Below are positions 51,739-60,139 of a DNA stretch of 64,000 nucleotides, in pieces. Numbering within the stretch: position 1 is the first letter of the stretch; each line of letters opens with the position of its first letter. The position numbers and the translations under genes were made by a program. The notes beneath the pieces were generated by a model, which was not told the origin of the DNA, did not search any database, and saw only the letters and a list, made by a program, of their open reading frames with translations. Source of the stretch: Alphaproteobacteria bacterium (lineage in GTDB: Bacteria > Bacteroidota > Bacteroidia > Bacteroidales > FEN-979); contig SACF01000010.1 in NCBI GenBank assembly GCA_009928665.1, positions 1 to 64,000 on the forward strand. The letters are read 5' to 3'.

Positions 51739-52662
51739 ATGTCCGCTCCTCCAAAATTTTCAATAATCGTCCCGGTTTTTAACAGCCGGGATTCGCTTCG
51801 GGAACTATTTTCAGATATCCGCGAGGTCTTCGACCGGATGAACTCCACATTCGAAGTGATTTTCGTGGATGATTGCAGTCGTGACGATAGCTGGGAAGTC
51901 ATTTCAACCCTGAAATCAGAATATCAGGATGTGATAAAAGGCATAAGACTGAGTAAAAATTTCGGACAGCATAACGCCACATTTTGCGGAATGACATTCG
52001 CCAGAGGCGAATTGATCCTTACCATCGACGATGACCTCCAGGTGCCCCCGGGCGAAATTCCCAAACTTATCGAAGTCCGGGAAGAGACCGGTTGTGATCT
52101 GGTTTATGGCCTGTACCACCGGAAAAAGCATTCCGGGATCCGCAACGCGGGCAGCAAATCGCTGAAGTCAGGAGCCAAAGCCCTGCATGGTTCCCCCGGC
52201 GAGGGATCTTCATTCCGGTTGATCCAAAGCGACCTTGTGAAGCAGGTGTTACAACACCGACAGAACTTTATTTTCCTTGATGAGATTTTTCACTGGTATA
52301 CCGACGACATCCGGTTTGTTGAAGTGACACACCTTCCCCGTAAATACAAGCAATCGGGTTACTCCTTCGGAAAACTGGTAAAACTTTTAGCCAACCTCGT
52401 GCTTTATTACACCATGCTTCCGTTGAAATTCCTGGTTTACGGTGGCTTCCTGGTCTCCCTGATCACCTTCATTATCGGACTTCAGTTTATCATCAAGAAA
52501 TTGGTCTACGATGTGCCACTGGGCTATACCTCCCTCATCGTGGCGGTCCTTTTTTCGACCAGCATCATTCTCTTCAGTTTGGGTGTCCTCGGCGAGTATC
52601 TGAGCCGGATCTATCAGATACATAACCGAAAACCACCCTATTCTATTAAAAAAGTCATCTGA
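51739..52662 (+). CDS. GT2 glycosyltransferase, ArnC/GtrB/DPM1-like (polyprenyl-phosphate type)
   Basis: 307 aa: N-terminal GT-A domain (FSIIVPVFNSRDSLRELF, VDDCSRDDSW, metal-binding TIDDDLQVPPGEIPKLIE) and two C-terminal TM hairpins (LPLKFLVYGGFLVSLITFIIG, SLIVAVLFSTSIILFSLGVLGEYLSRIY). This is the architecture of polyprenyl-phosphate glycosyltransferases such as ArnC and GtrB, which move a sugar from a nucleotide to undecaprenyl phosphate on the cytoplasmic face. The donor sugar cannot be read from the sequence. It lies between the SDR and GNAT genes; 1 nt separates it from the latter. Confidence 0.85.
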   Translation: MSAPPKFSIIVPVFNSRDSLRELFSDIREVFDRMNSTFEVIFVDDCSRDDSWEVISTLKSEYQDVIKGIRLSKNFGQHNATFCGMTFARGELILTIDDDLQVPPGEIPKLIEVREETGCDLVYGLYHRKKHSGIRNAGSKSLKSGAKALHGSPGEGSSFRLIQSDLVKQVLQHRQNFIFLDEIFHWYTDDIRFVEVTHLPRKYKQSGYSFGKLVKLLANLVLYYTMLPLKFLVYGGFLVSLITFIIGLQFIIKKLVYDVPLGYTSLIVAVLFSTSIILFSLGVLGEYLSRIYQIHNRKPPYSIKKVI

Positions 52663-52663
52663 C

Positions 52664-53341
52664 ATGTTTTATTCAAGATATGGTATCACTTTCCGGCTTC
52701 TGAAGGAATCCGACATAGAGTTGGTCCGAAATTGGCGGAATGATCCGGTGGTGGCCAATAATCATGAATTCAGGGAGTATATTACCTCCTGGATGCAAGC
52801 CGAATGGTTCGCTTCCATCAATAATATAAATAACCTCTACACAATCATTGAATACCAATCGGAAAAAATCGGGTTGATCAACATCAAAAATATTGACTGG
52901 GAAAAGAAAAGCTGTGAAGGCGGAATTTTTATTCCCTACCCGAAATACCACCAGTCTTTCCTGCCGGGCATCATCTCTTATATTACAACCGAAATCATCT
53001 TTTCAGTCTTCGATTGGAATGTCAGTTATGCGCGTGTACTGAAAGAAAATAAAAGCGTCAGGGGATTTGTCAGGATGCTTGGTTATGAACTTATGCCGGA
53101 TCAGGAGGAGGTGGTGAACCAACAATATTGCGTTACCCGGGAGCAATTTGAAAAAAAAGCGCCAAAACTGCTGAAGGCCATGTCGGTTCTGGTCAGCGAT
53201 ACAGGTCCGGGAATTTTTGTTATTGAAAATGATGAATTTGAAAATGCCCTCGTTCTTGACTGGGAAACCCGGATAATCCGTAGTTCCCGAATGATCGGAA
53301 TGAAGGAGGATGAGCTGGACAGGGTCTATTATTTCAACTGA
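52664..53341 (+). CDS. GNAT-family N-acyltransferase with C-terminal extension
   Basis: 225 aa. Residues about 5-150 form a GNAT domain resembling the amino-sugar acetyltransferases (PseH/WecD-like): RLLKESDIELVRNWRNDPVVANNHEF, ITSWMQAEWFASI, YPKYHQSFLPGIISYITTEII, NVSYARVLKENKSVRGFVRMLGYE. After that comes about 75 residues of acidic tail (KEDELDRVYYFN end) with no family I recognise. It probably N-acylates a 4-amino or other amino-sugar nucleotide; acyl donor may be acetyl-CoA or acyl-ACP from this operon. Last gene of the operon; its stop overlaps the convergent sulfotransferase by 8 nt. Confidence 0.78.
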   Translation: MFYSRYGITFRLLKESDIELVRNWRNDPVVANNHEFREYITSWMQAEWFASINNINNLYTIIEYQSEKIGLINIKNIDWEKKSCEGGIFIPYPKYHQSFLPGIISYITTEIIFSVFDWNVSYARVLKENKSVRGFVRMLGYELMPDQEEVVNQQYCVTREQFEKKAPKLLKAMSVLVSDTGPGIFVIENDEFENALVLDWETRIIRSSRMIGMKEDELDRVYYFN

Positions 53342-54401
53342 TTTTTTTCTTCCTTCCCGAAGTCCACGCGCCATATATCCGTGCCAGTTTTGTTATATTC
53401 AGCGCTGCCCTCCGGTTGCTGCGGTAGGGAAGATAGGTTCCCAGTATCATCAGCCGGAATAACAGGACGGTGTACAAGGCCATGGGCCGGGTCCTTAGAT
53501 AGATCAGCGGATTAAATCCCCGGTACACCCTTCGGTAACGCAGTTCTCCTGCAAGGCGGCCCGCCAGTTGGTCCGCTGTTCTGATCTCCCGATAGGTTAA
53601 TTCTTTGGTCCATAGCTCCATTCGACCGGTATTGATGGGATCCAACAAACTTTTATGGATTTTTTCGATCGCAGGATTTGAAAATGTGGATAGAATTTCC
53701 TCTTTTTTCTCATGGAATTGAAAAACACAGTCGGTGTATGGGATCCCCAGAAAAGAACAAAGTTTTTGAAAGGTTTCTTCGGGTTCAAGTACCAGGTCTT
53801 CATACCTGACCAGAAGGAACCGGTCGGGAAACCGGCGACTCATCTTTCGGAAAATATTGGTTATATAACGCCATCTCAATATCTGTAATGATAAAACCGG
53901 GGCTTCCAGGTGAACCCCTTCCAGGTTTCTGAGCGAAATATAATTATCGCGATAATCCCGCACGATGCAAATGAAACGGGCATCCGGGAATATGCGTTCC
54001 AACCTTCGCGTAAAGATAGAATACACCGGATTCTTGTCACCGATTAAAAGGATTTCCTCTTTCGGAAATACCGAATAGGCATGCTCATGCATCTTCATCA
54101 GGAAATCGTAAATGTTCCCTTTGTGGGCCAACCGGAGCAGGTCATCCGTGAAAGCGACCCGGTCGATCCGGAAGTTCTCGATCCTCCGGTTGTTGAAAAC
54201 AGCAGGCCGAAAAAGATCATCGATAAACGAAAGAATCGTTTCTTCGCTCCAATCTGTCACCTTCCGATATTTTTGATATAGAGGTAAAAGGATCGGTAAT
54301 TCGGGCGCCATTTTTACATTCGGGTGGGCGTCAAACAGGGTCTTCAGAAGGGTGGTGCCGGATCGTGGCCGGCCCAGAATGAAGAAGAGTGGTTTTGACA
54401 T
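53334..54401 (-). CDS. Sulfotransferase family protein (paralogue A)
   Basis: 355 aa. PAPS-dependent sulfotransferase fold: 5'-phosphosulfate-binding loop ILGRPRSGTTLLKTLFDAHPNV at the N-terminus, 3'-phosphate motif FICIVRDYRDNYISLRN, and the RYEDLVLEPEETFQKLCSFLGI segment common to this family. No signal peptide at the start; the C-terminal region (YTVLLFRLMILGTYLPY) is hydrophobic. The acceptor is unknown, but glycan, lipid or protein sulfation all fit. Homologous along its length to paralogue B (54529). Confidence 0.85.
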   Translation of the reverse strand: MSKPLFFILGRPRSGTTLLKTLFDAHPNVKMAPELPILLPLYQKYRKVTDWSEETILSFIDDLFRPAVFNNRRIENFRIDRVAFTDDLLRLAHKGNIYDFLMKMHEHAYSVFPKEEILLIGDKNPVYSIFTRRLERIFPDARFICIVRDYRDNYISLRNLEGVHLEAPVLSLQILRWRYITNIFRKMSRRFPDRFLLVRYEDLVLEPEETFQKLCSFLGIPYTDCVFQFHEKKEEILSTFSNPAIEKIHKSLLDPINTGRMELWTKELTYREIRTADQLAGRLAGELRYRRVYRGFNPLIYLRTRPMALYTVLLFRLMILGTYLPYRSNRRAALNITKLARIYGAWTSGRKKKIS

Positions 54402-54528
54402 ATTTGAAAATAGCGGGGTTTAAAACTATTATGTCGACAATACAGAAGTTGAAGAAATAAACGAATGTCGGTTATTTGCCGACGGAATGGATTAAACTGT
54501 TGTAAAAATAAGGAATTAAAAACCGTGA

Positions 54529-55599
54529 TTACGCCCGCCTGGAAAAAAAGTGCCAGGCCCGCACCAGAACAAGAAGTTTTACCGACAGCCAGAGGCTGAT
54601 CCTCGACGGGAGGTAGGAACCCCAGACGTACACCTTGAAAATCAGGTACCCGTAAATTGCCATTGGGCGCGATTTCAGGTACAGCAGGAGGTTAAAAGAA
54701 GGATCTTCCCGTTTATATCCGAAATGATCGGCGTACTTCCCTGCAATCTGGTCAGCCATCCTGACTTCGCCGGGGGAGAGCGCCTTCTTCCATAAATCCA
54801 TTCTTCCGGTATTTACGGGATGCATCAGGCTGCCGTGAAACCTCTCGACCAACGGATTGTTGTATGCTTTATCGAGCTCCTCTTTTTTCTTATAAAACTC
54901 GAAAACCGACGGATCAAAGGGCAATGCAAGAAATTCACACAGCGTACGGACTGTTTTTTCCTGGGAAGTGACCAGATCCTCGTAGCGGATCACCATAAAC
55001 CGGTCGGGATACTGTTTTTTGCAGTTGATAAAGAGCCGGGCAACATAGCGCCACCGGGCAATCTGCAGGGTGAGAATCGGAGCCTCCAGCTTCAGATCGG
55101 CAAGCTTGCGCATCGATACGAAATTATCGCGGTAATCGCGGACGATACAAATGAATTTCGCATCCGGGAATATTTTCAGAAACCGCCGGGTATAGATGGA
55201 ATAGACGGGATTTTTATCACCGATCAGGAGGGTTTCCCCTTTCGGAAAGACAGAAAAACTATGTGCATTTACTCCTTTCAGAAAATCCTGGATTGTACCC
55301 TGTTCGCCGAGTTTCATCAGATCGGCCATGAAATTTTCACGGTCAAACTTGAGGTTTTCAAGGGTCCGGTGAATGAACACGTTGTGCCGGTAAATGAAAT
55401 CGACAAACTCCAGGATCGTTTCCCGGTCCCACCGTGTGACTTTCCGGAAGCGTTGGTACAGGGGAAGCAGGATGGGAAATTCAGGTGGTATTTTGACATT
55501 TGGATGGGCGTCGAACAAGGTACTCAGCAGGGTTGTTCCCGAGCGTGGACGTCCCATGATGAAAAAAACAGGAGGCTGCAGGGTCGATGGTGAATTCAT
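54529..55599 (-). CDS. Sulfotransferase family protein (paralogue B)
   Basis: About 356 aa from ATG 55599 (MNSPSTLQPPVFFIMGRPRSGTTLL), chosen to match the length and start of paralogue A; an ATG at 55644 would extend it by 15 residues. Motifs: FIMGRPRSGTTLLSTLFDAHPNV, KFICIVRDYRDNFVSMRK, VIRYEDLVTSQEKTVRTLCEFL, and a hydrophobic C-terminus (AIYGYLIFKVYVWGSYLP). Probable PAPS-dependent sulfotransferase acting on a surface glycan or lipid. A -7 box (TAACTTTG, minus strand, 55656-55663) lies upstream. Confidence 0.83.
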   Translation of the reverse strand: MNSPSTLQPPVFFIMGRPRSGTTLLSTLFDAHPNVKIPPEFPILLPLYQRFRKVTRWDRETILEFVDFIYRHNVFIHRTLENLKFDRENFMADLMKLGEQGTIQDFLKGVNAHSFSVFPKGETLLIGDKNPVYSIYTRRFLKIFPDAKFICIVRDYRDNFVSMRKLADLKLEAPILTLQIARWRYVARLFINCKKQYPDRFMVIRYEDLVTSQEKTVRTLCEFLALPFDPSVFEFYKKKEELDKAYNNPLVERFHGSLMHPVNTGRMDLWKKALSPGEVRMADQIAGKYADHFGYKREDPSFNLLLYLKSRPMAIYGYLIFKVYVWGSYLPSRISLWLSVKLLVLVRAWHFFSRRA

Positions 55600-55655
55600 A
55601 AAGCCGGAATGCAAACGATCGTTAAGCGTCCGGTTGATCGGCATACCGGACTCTG

Positions 55656-55663
55656 CAAAGTTA
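55656..55663 (-). promoter_or_regulatory. Putative -7 box upstream of sulfotransferase B (TAACTTTG)
   Basis: Exact TAnnTTTG on the minus strand, 56 nt from ATG 55599 (11 nt from the alternative ATG 55644, which argues for 55599). Confidence 0.45.
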
Positions 55664-55970
55664 ATGATTCGGTTTAAAATCAGGAACCGGATCTTTCATG
55701 AATGTTTCGGGAAGCGGGAAAAGAAAAAAAGGGAGTTCTCTTAAATGTTTGGTTAAAAGGATCCGGTTCGGTCGATCATCGGCGAGTTAGGGGCAGTGTG
55801 TGGTTAGCAGCTAGATTCCTGAGTTAGCGAATAGGTTGTCCAGATAAATATTTGGAAAACTCCCTTGAATGATAAAATTATCGCGGCAAAGATAAATGTT
55901 CACTTGTACCTCATCAGATTTATTAGACCAGCACTTTTTTTTTACCGACGGAATAGGAGGATCAAACGAC

Positions 55971-56008
55971 AACCGGTATTTTTCCCTTGTTATGGTACCG
56001 GTTTTTTT
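55971..56008 (+). terminator. Intrinsic terminator on the plus strand without an upstream gene
   Basis: AACCGGTA (55971-55978) pairs perfectly with TACCGGTT (55996-56003) around a 17-nt loop and is followed by five further T on the plus strand. No plus-strand gene precedes it within 2.6 kb. Confidence 0.5.
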
Positions 56009-56059
56009 CGTCATCCAATAATTCATTAATAATCAGACTAAATAGAAGGTTTTAGAACC

Positions 56060-57382
56060 CTAATGGTGAACACCTAAACGCGACCGGATTCTGCTTTTCA
56101 TTCCCCTGAAGAAATAAAAATCACTGCGGCGGTAAGAAAAGATTTCACGTACCGGCATCTTTACAAGGCGGGAGTAAATGATCACGAAGATGACGGATCC
56201 CAAAGCATAGCTGACATTGGTCGCCCAGGCGGCGCCGATGCCGCCGAATTTCGGGATCAGGAAGAGATTCAGAATAAAGTTGATGATCAGGGCGGGAACA
56301 AAAGTATAGATGGCAATCTGGGGTTTCCCCATGCCGGTAAGTCTGCTGTTCAGGATTCTGAATCCTACCAGGATCAGGATACCCGGAAGGACAACCTGGA
56401 TCATGGCGACACTTGATGTATATTCGGCGCCGAAGATCAGCGGTACCAGGACCGGGGCAATGAAGAAAATTAACAACCCCGCGCCAAGTGCAATGAGAAA
56501 GGAAACTCTGAAAATGGAAGCAACCGTGCGGTGTATCAGTTGGTCATCCTGCGAGTTTGCGCTGCGACTAAGTATGATCGACTCGATGGCGTAAGGGATA
56601 TGCCAAAGCTGTTCTGCAATCTGCATTGCCAGTGAATAGAAGCCAACCTGTTCGAGGGTCGACAGTTTCTTGAGCATCAGGATATCGAGCCGGTAGTTCA
56701 GTTGCATGATGAAAATCGCAATGGCATTGACAATCCCGAGTTTCACCATGCTCTTGATGATGTTTTCGTGGTATTTCCAGGTGATTTTATACCGGTATTC
56801 GATGATGATGATCCGGTAAACGTAAATCAGCATCAGCAGGTTGGCGATCGAAATGGCAATAAATGCCCCTAAGACCGATAGTTTCAGTACCCAGACGAAA
56901 AGGACCGTGAAAACCAGCGTAAGAAGCGTCGGTCCGGCATTCATGATACTGGCCCGACGGATGTCCTCCTTGCCGAGGAAAACACCCCCGGCGAATACAT
57001 TCATAAGGAGTAAGGGAATGGTCAGCAAAACCACAGCGATGATCAGCGGGTCGAAGGGCTGGCTGTCGGAAAAGAAAAAAACAAACCCGCATATCAGGAT
57101 GCTCAGAGAACTTGTGTACAGCAACAGTATGAACAATGCCGAAACAATTTCTTCCTCCGCGTACATTTTGTTCCCGATGTGATAAATGGCGCTTCTGCGT
57201 ACTCCGAGCTGGGTGAAACCGATTACAATAATCGGAACGACGATAATGGAAGAATAAAGACCGAATCCTGCGGCTCCCAATGCACGCGAAAGAATGATAC
57301 CGGCCAGGATGTTGGCGATGGTGACCGTAAGATTACTCCCGAGAATACTCAGGATGTCGTTGAAATAGGTTCTCTTTGCCAA
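56060..57382 (-). CDS. Wzx/MATE-like oligosaccharide flippase
   Basis: 440 aa polytopic membrane protein with about 12-14 TM helices, of the polysaccharide-biosynthesis (PST) family: N-terminal DILSILGSNLTVTIANILAGIILSRALGAAGFGLYS, then FRILNSRLTGMGKPQIAIYTFVPALIINFILNLFLIPKFGGIGAAWATNVSYALG. It moves undecaprenyl-linked oligosaccharides across the inner membrane. The gene sits in the glycan cluster but is not operonic with its plus-strand neighbours; upstream is the divergent aminotransferase gene. Confidence 0.88.
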   Translation of the reverse strand: MAKRTYFNDILSILGSNLTVTIANILAGIILSRALGAAGFGLYSSIIVVPIIVIGFTQLGVRRSAIYHIGNKMYAEEEIVSALFILLLYTSSLSILICGFVFFFSDSQPFDPLIIAVVLLTIPLLLMNVFAGGVFLGKEDIRRASIMNAGPTLLTLVFTVLFVWVLKLSVLGAFIAISIANLLMLIYVYRIIIIEYRYKITWKYHENIIKSMVKLGIVNAIAIFIMQLNYRLDILMLKKLSTLEQVGFYSLAMQIAEQLWHIPYAIESIILSRSANSQDDQLIHRTVASIFRVSFLIALGAGLLIFFIAPVLVPLIFGAEYTSSVAMIQVVLPGILILVGFRILNSRLTGMGKPQIAIYTFVPALIINFILNLFLIPKFGGIGAAWATNVSYALGSVIFVIIYSRLVKMPVREIFSYRRSDFYFFRGMKSRIRSRLGVHH

Positions 57383-57523
57383 TAGGGTAAGAAAATGAGA
57401 CTAAGGCCTTCGCTCCAAACAGTCAGCAAAATTAAGATAATTCGCCATTCTGAAAAATATCAGCGGCCTTTATTCGTGATTTGTGTAATTTCGCGCACAC
57501 CGATTCAGTCAGAGGATCAGGAT

Positions 57524-58663
57524 ATGAAATCAATTCCCTTCAATAAGCCCTATATTCCGCTGGTATCATTCCACCACATGATCCGCTGTGCGCTCTCGGG
57601 AACCATCGCAGGTAACGGGACTTACACGAAAAAGTGCCATGGATTCTTTGAACACCGTTTTGGATTCAAAAAAGTACTCCTGACCACCTCCTGTTCCGAC
57701 GCCCTCGAAATGGCAGCATTGCTCTGTGGAATCCAACCGGGTGACGAAGTGATCATGCCCTCTTTTACCTATATGTCGACGGCCAACGCCTTCCTTTTGC
57801 GGGGTGCCCGGATCGTTTTCGCTGATACCCTCAAAGAGGCGCCGAACATCGATCCCGATCAGATCGATAGGCTGATCACACCGCGTACCCGGGCGATTGT
57901 CGTTGTTCATTACAGTGGAATGGCATGCGATATGGATCGGATTCTGCAGATTGCCGAAAAGCACGACATCTTCGTAGTTGAAGATGCAGCCCATGCCATC
58001 GGCGGTTATTACCACGACCGGCCACTCGGCTCCCTGGGCCATCTGGGGACCTATTCATTTCACGAAACAAAAAATATCATCTCCGGCGAAGGCGGCCTGC
58101 TGCTTATAAATGATGACCGCTTTAAAAATCGCGCGGAGATCATCTGGGAAAAAGGAACCAACCGGGCCGCCTTCCAGCGGGGTGAAATCGCCCGGTATGG
58201 ATGGGTCGATGTCGGCTCCTCCTTTCTCCCTTCCGATGCCGTCGCATCTTTTCTTTATACCCAGTTACAGCGTTTCGACCGGATCCAGGAAAAACGAAAA
58301 AAATTGTGGCACCTGTACCATGATCTCCTCGCACCACACGAAGCTTCCGGATGGATCAACCGACCGGTCATTTCCACCGATTCAACCGTTAATGGTAATA
58401 TGTACTACATCACGGTCAACTCCTCTGAAATAAGGGATTCGCTGCTCGACTACCTTAAAAGGAATGGGATCAACGCGGTATTCCATTACCTTCCGCTCCA
58501 TTCCAGCTCTTTTTTCAAGCCTTTTCACGACGGGCGCGACCTTCCGAATACCGACCGGTTTTCACGTTCCATCATCCGGCTGCCTTTTTTTAATTCATTG
58601 AAAAAAAGACACGTAAACTATATCGTAAAAACACTGTCTGACTTCTTCCGGCAACCCCGATAA
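57524..58663 (+). CDS. WecE/RffA-like dTDP-4-keto-sugar aminotransferase (DegT/DnrJ/EryC1/StrS)
   Basis: About 379 aa from ATG 57524 (MKSIPFNKPYIP); the longer reading is unneeded. PLP enzyme: TSCSDALEMAALLCGIQPGDEVIMPSFTYMSTANAFLLRGA (PLP-phosphate region), VVHYSGMACDMDRIL, EDAAHAIGGYY, and SFHETKNIISGEGG with PLP Lys183. SFHETKNI and the N-terminal PFNKPYI are marks of the RffA/WecE group that makes dTDP-4-amino-4,6-dideoxy-galactose. Product identity is by family only. A near-consensus -7 box TAATTTCG lies at 57486-57493. Confidence 0.88.
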   Translation: MKSIPFNKPYIPLVSFHHMIRCALSGTIAGNGTYTKKCHGFFEHRFGFKKVLLTTSCSDALEMAALLCGIQPGDEVIMPSFTYMSTANAFLLRGARIVFADTLKEAPNIDPDQIDRLITPRTRAIVVVHYSGMACDMDRILQIAEKHDIFVVEDAAHAIGGYYHDRPLGSLGHLGTYSFHETKNIISGEGGLLLINDDRFKNRAEIIWEKGTNRAAFQRGEIARYGWVDVGSSFLPSDAVASFLYTQLQRFDRIQEKRKKLWHLYHDLLAPHEASGWINRPVISTDSTVNGNMYYITVNSSEIRDSLLDYLKRNGINAVFHYLPLHSSSFFKPFHDGRDLPNTDRFSRSIIRLPFFNSLKKRHVNYIVKTLSDFFRQPR

Positions 58664-58825
58664 TTTTTCTTCTCACCATTTCACCATGCCACTGATCCGC
58701 CAGTCCAATAGTGCAGTGGTGCCTTGGTGCAGTGGTGAAAAAAGGACACCATTCCACCATTTCACCATTCCACCTTTTCACCATTCCACCAGTTTCAGGG
58801 TAGGAGGGTAGGAGGGTACGGGGGA
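58664..58825. repeat. Degenerate tandem repeats and G-rich tract between convergent genes
   Basis: CACCATTCCACCATTTCACC-type words repeat at about 58672-58790, with GTGCAGTGGTG twice (58711, 58731). It ends in four G-runs of at least three (58798-58824), a potential G-quadruplex, just before the stop of the GT87 gene. Confidence 0.7.
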
Positions 58826-60043
58826 TCAAACTGGTTTGCTTATCCCCGGCCTGTAGTGAAAATGAACGATTATAAAATAACCAATGAGCAACAGATTGCT
58901 GATCCCGATAAGGGCTCTTTCGAACAGGAAGTCCGACAGGTCCCGGCCTAAAAGATCGGTGGAATTTCCGCCATAAAAAAAGATCAGGATCACGAAAAGG
59001 ATGGAAGGTAGCCACTGTTTTCTCTGGATCAAAAAGACAAGGAGTACCATAATAACCGGGAGGGTACTGAGAAAATGCTCCGAATCTGTCTTCACCAGAT
59101 CCGGAAGGATTGCAATCAGGAAAAACCATTCAGCCGTCATACTGGCCCTTGATACCAGGGTGTTGTCCATAGCCTCCCGTTCCCGCTTTCGGTTAAAATA
59201 ATACAGCGCCGCATAAGCAAGTGCCCCCGCTGCAATGATCAGGTATTGGACGAAACCGGGAACTCCGGGATCAAAATAATACTGAATCATGTACATCAGC
59301 GAATTGTGTGACGGATAATTTGCATTATGGTCAAACACGGCACGATACCATTCGACATGAAGCTGTAAATCGCGGTTCAGTCCGACCAGCAAGGCCGGCA
59401 GCAGCGATGTAACAACGAGGGTCGCGGCAAAACCGCCCAGCGCTTTCCATTGTTTCCTGAAAATTAACGGAAGAATAAGGATCAGGAAAAAGGGTTTGGC
59501 CAAAACCACGATTCCGAAGAGGATACCGGCCCGCACAGGCTGCGACCGGAGGAGTGAACGGAGTGAAAGCGACAGCAGCAATAACAGAACCACCGTGATA
59601 TTCCCCAGGTGAAGCTCCTTGACAAAATGGATCAGCACACAGATAAAAGCCAGTATGAAAAGCAGGTTTTCCTGCCGGATCCAACGGGCAAAATAGTGAT
59701 CCCGGAGGATATCCCTGATTACAAAGGGAACGTAGATCATCACCGCCGCCAATGAAAAAAAATGAAGGATGCTTGCAATGGAATAGGGTAACAGACAATG
59801 GGGGATGAAGAAAATGAGGGTAGCGGGTGAGTACTTGTAAAAACCCGAACTCAGTCCGAAGGCTTCGCCATACACGGTAGTCCCATCCCACAACGCCCCG
59901 GCCGCGGAATAATAAACCTTGAAATCGTTGAGCCAGAAACGATGGTTGATGTTTTCGAAAATAAAATCGGTCAGCAACGCCAACCCGGCAATCACCATGA
60001 ATTTCCAGAGATACTTGTCACTCTTTGTATCCGACATATCCAT
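58826..60043 (-). CDS. GT87 family (DUF2029) GT-C membrane glycosyltransferase
   Basis: About 405 aa from ATG 60043 (MDMSDTKSDKYLWKF); ATG 60037 also fits. About nine to ten TM helices with early VYYSAAGALWDGTTVYGEAFG and IFFIPHCLLPYSIAS, LVLAKPFFLILILPLIF, and MYMIQYYFDPGVPG. The yyxAxxxLxxGxxxY pattern after TM1 is the GT87 signature, whose acidic first loop holds the catalytic Asp. GT-C enzymes use polyprenyl-phosphate sugars on the periplasmic side. This would suit a partner of the GT2 at 51739. Confidence 0.82.
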   Translation of the reverse strand: MDMSDTKSDKYLWKFMVIAGLALLTDFIFENINHRFWLNDFKVYYSAAGALWDGTTVYGEAFGLSSGFYKYSPATLIFFIPHCLLPYSIASILHFFSLAAVMIYVPFVIRDILRDHYFARWIRQENLLFILAFICVLIHFVKELHLGNITVVLLLLLSLSLRSLLRSQPVRAGILFGIVVLAKPFFLILILPLIFRKQWKALGGFAATLVVTSLLPALLVGLNRDLQLHVEWYRAVFDHNANYPSHNSLMYMIQYYFDPGVPGFVQYLIIAAGALAYAALYYFNRKREREAMDNTLVSRASMTAEWFFLIAILPDLVKTDSEHFLSTLPVIMVLLVFLIQRKQWLPSILFVILIFFYGGNSTDLLGRDLSDFLFERALIGISNLLLIGYFIIVHFHYRPGISKPV

Positions 60044-60139
60044 AATTTTACCGAAAGGATGTTCGTCGAATGTAAAAGTCAAAAACCAGGAACATCCCCA
60101 TCGGGATCAACAGTCAATACGCTCATTCGCCACCTGCCA

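Larger units (their letters stand above)
55600..56059. other. Gene-free stretch with an orphan terminator
   Basis: 460 nt between two minus-strand genes. I see no convincing ORF. It holds a minus-strand -7-like box TATCTTTG at 55887-55894, the hairpin at 55971-56008, and words like GAGTTAGCGAATAGG near 55820 related to the modular repeats. A small RNA could be encoded here, but nothing proves it. Confidence 0.5.

Noticed and set aside
54820..55593. Open frame of 257 aa antisense to sulfotransferase B
   Set aside because: Shadow of the well-supported sulfotransferase; sequence has no recognisable motif.
45208..55599. Sulfonolipid (capnine) biosynthesis locus
   Set aside because: Bacteroidota sulfonolipids need a cysteate-condensing PLP enzyme (alpha-oxoamine synthase) and none is visible; the genes here fit glycan work better.
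55811..56026. 71-aa minus-strand open frame in the gap before the flippase end
   Set aside because: Composition and length look random, no homology pattern; it also spans the hairpin at 55971-56008.
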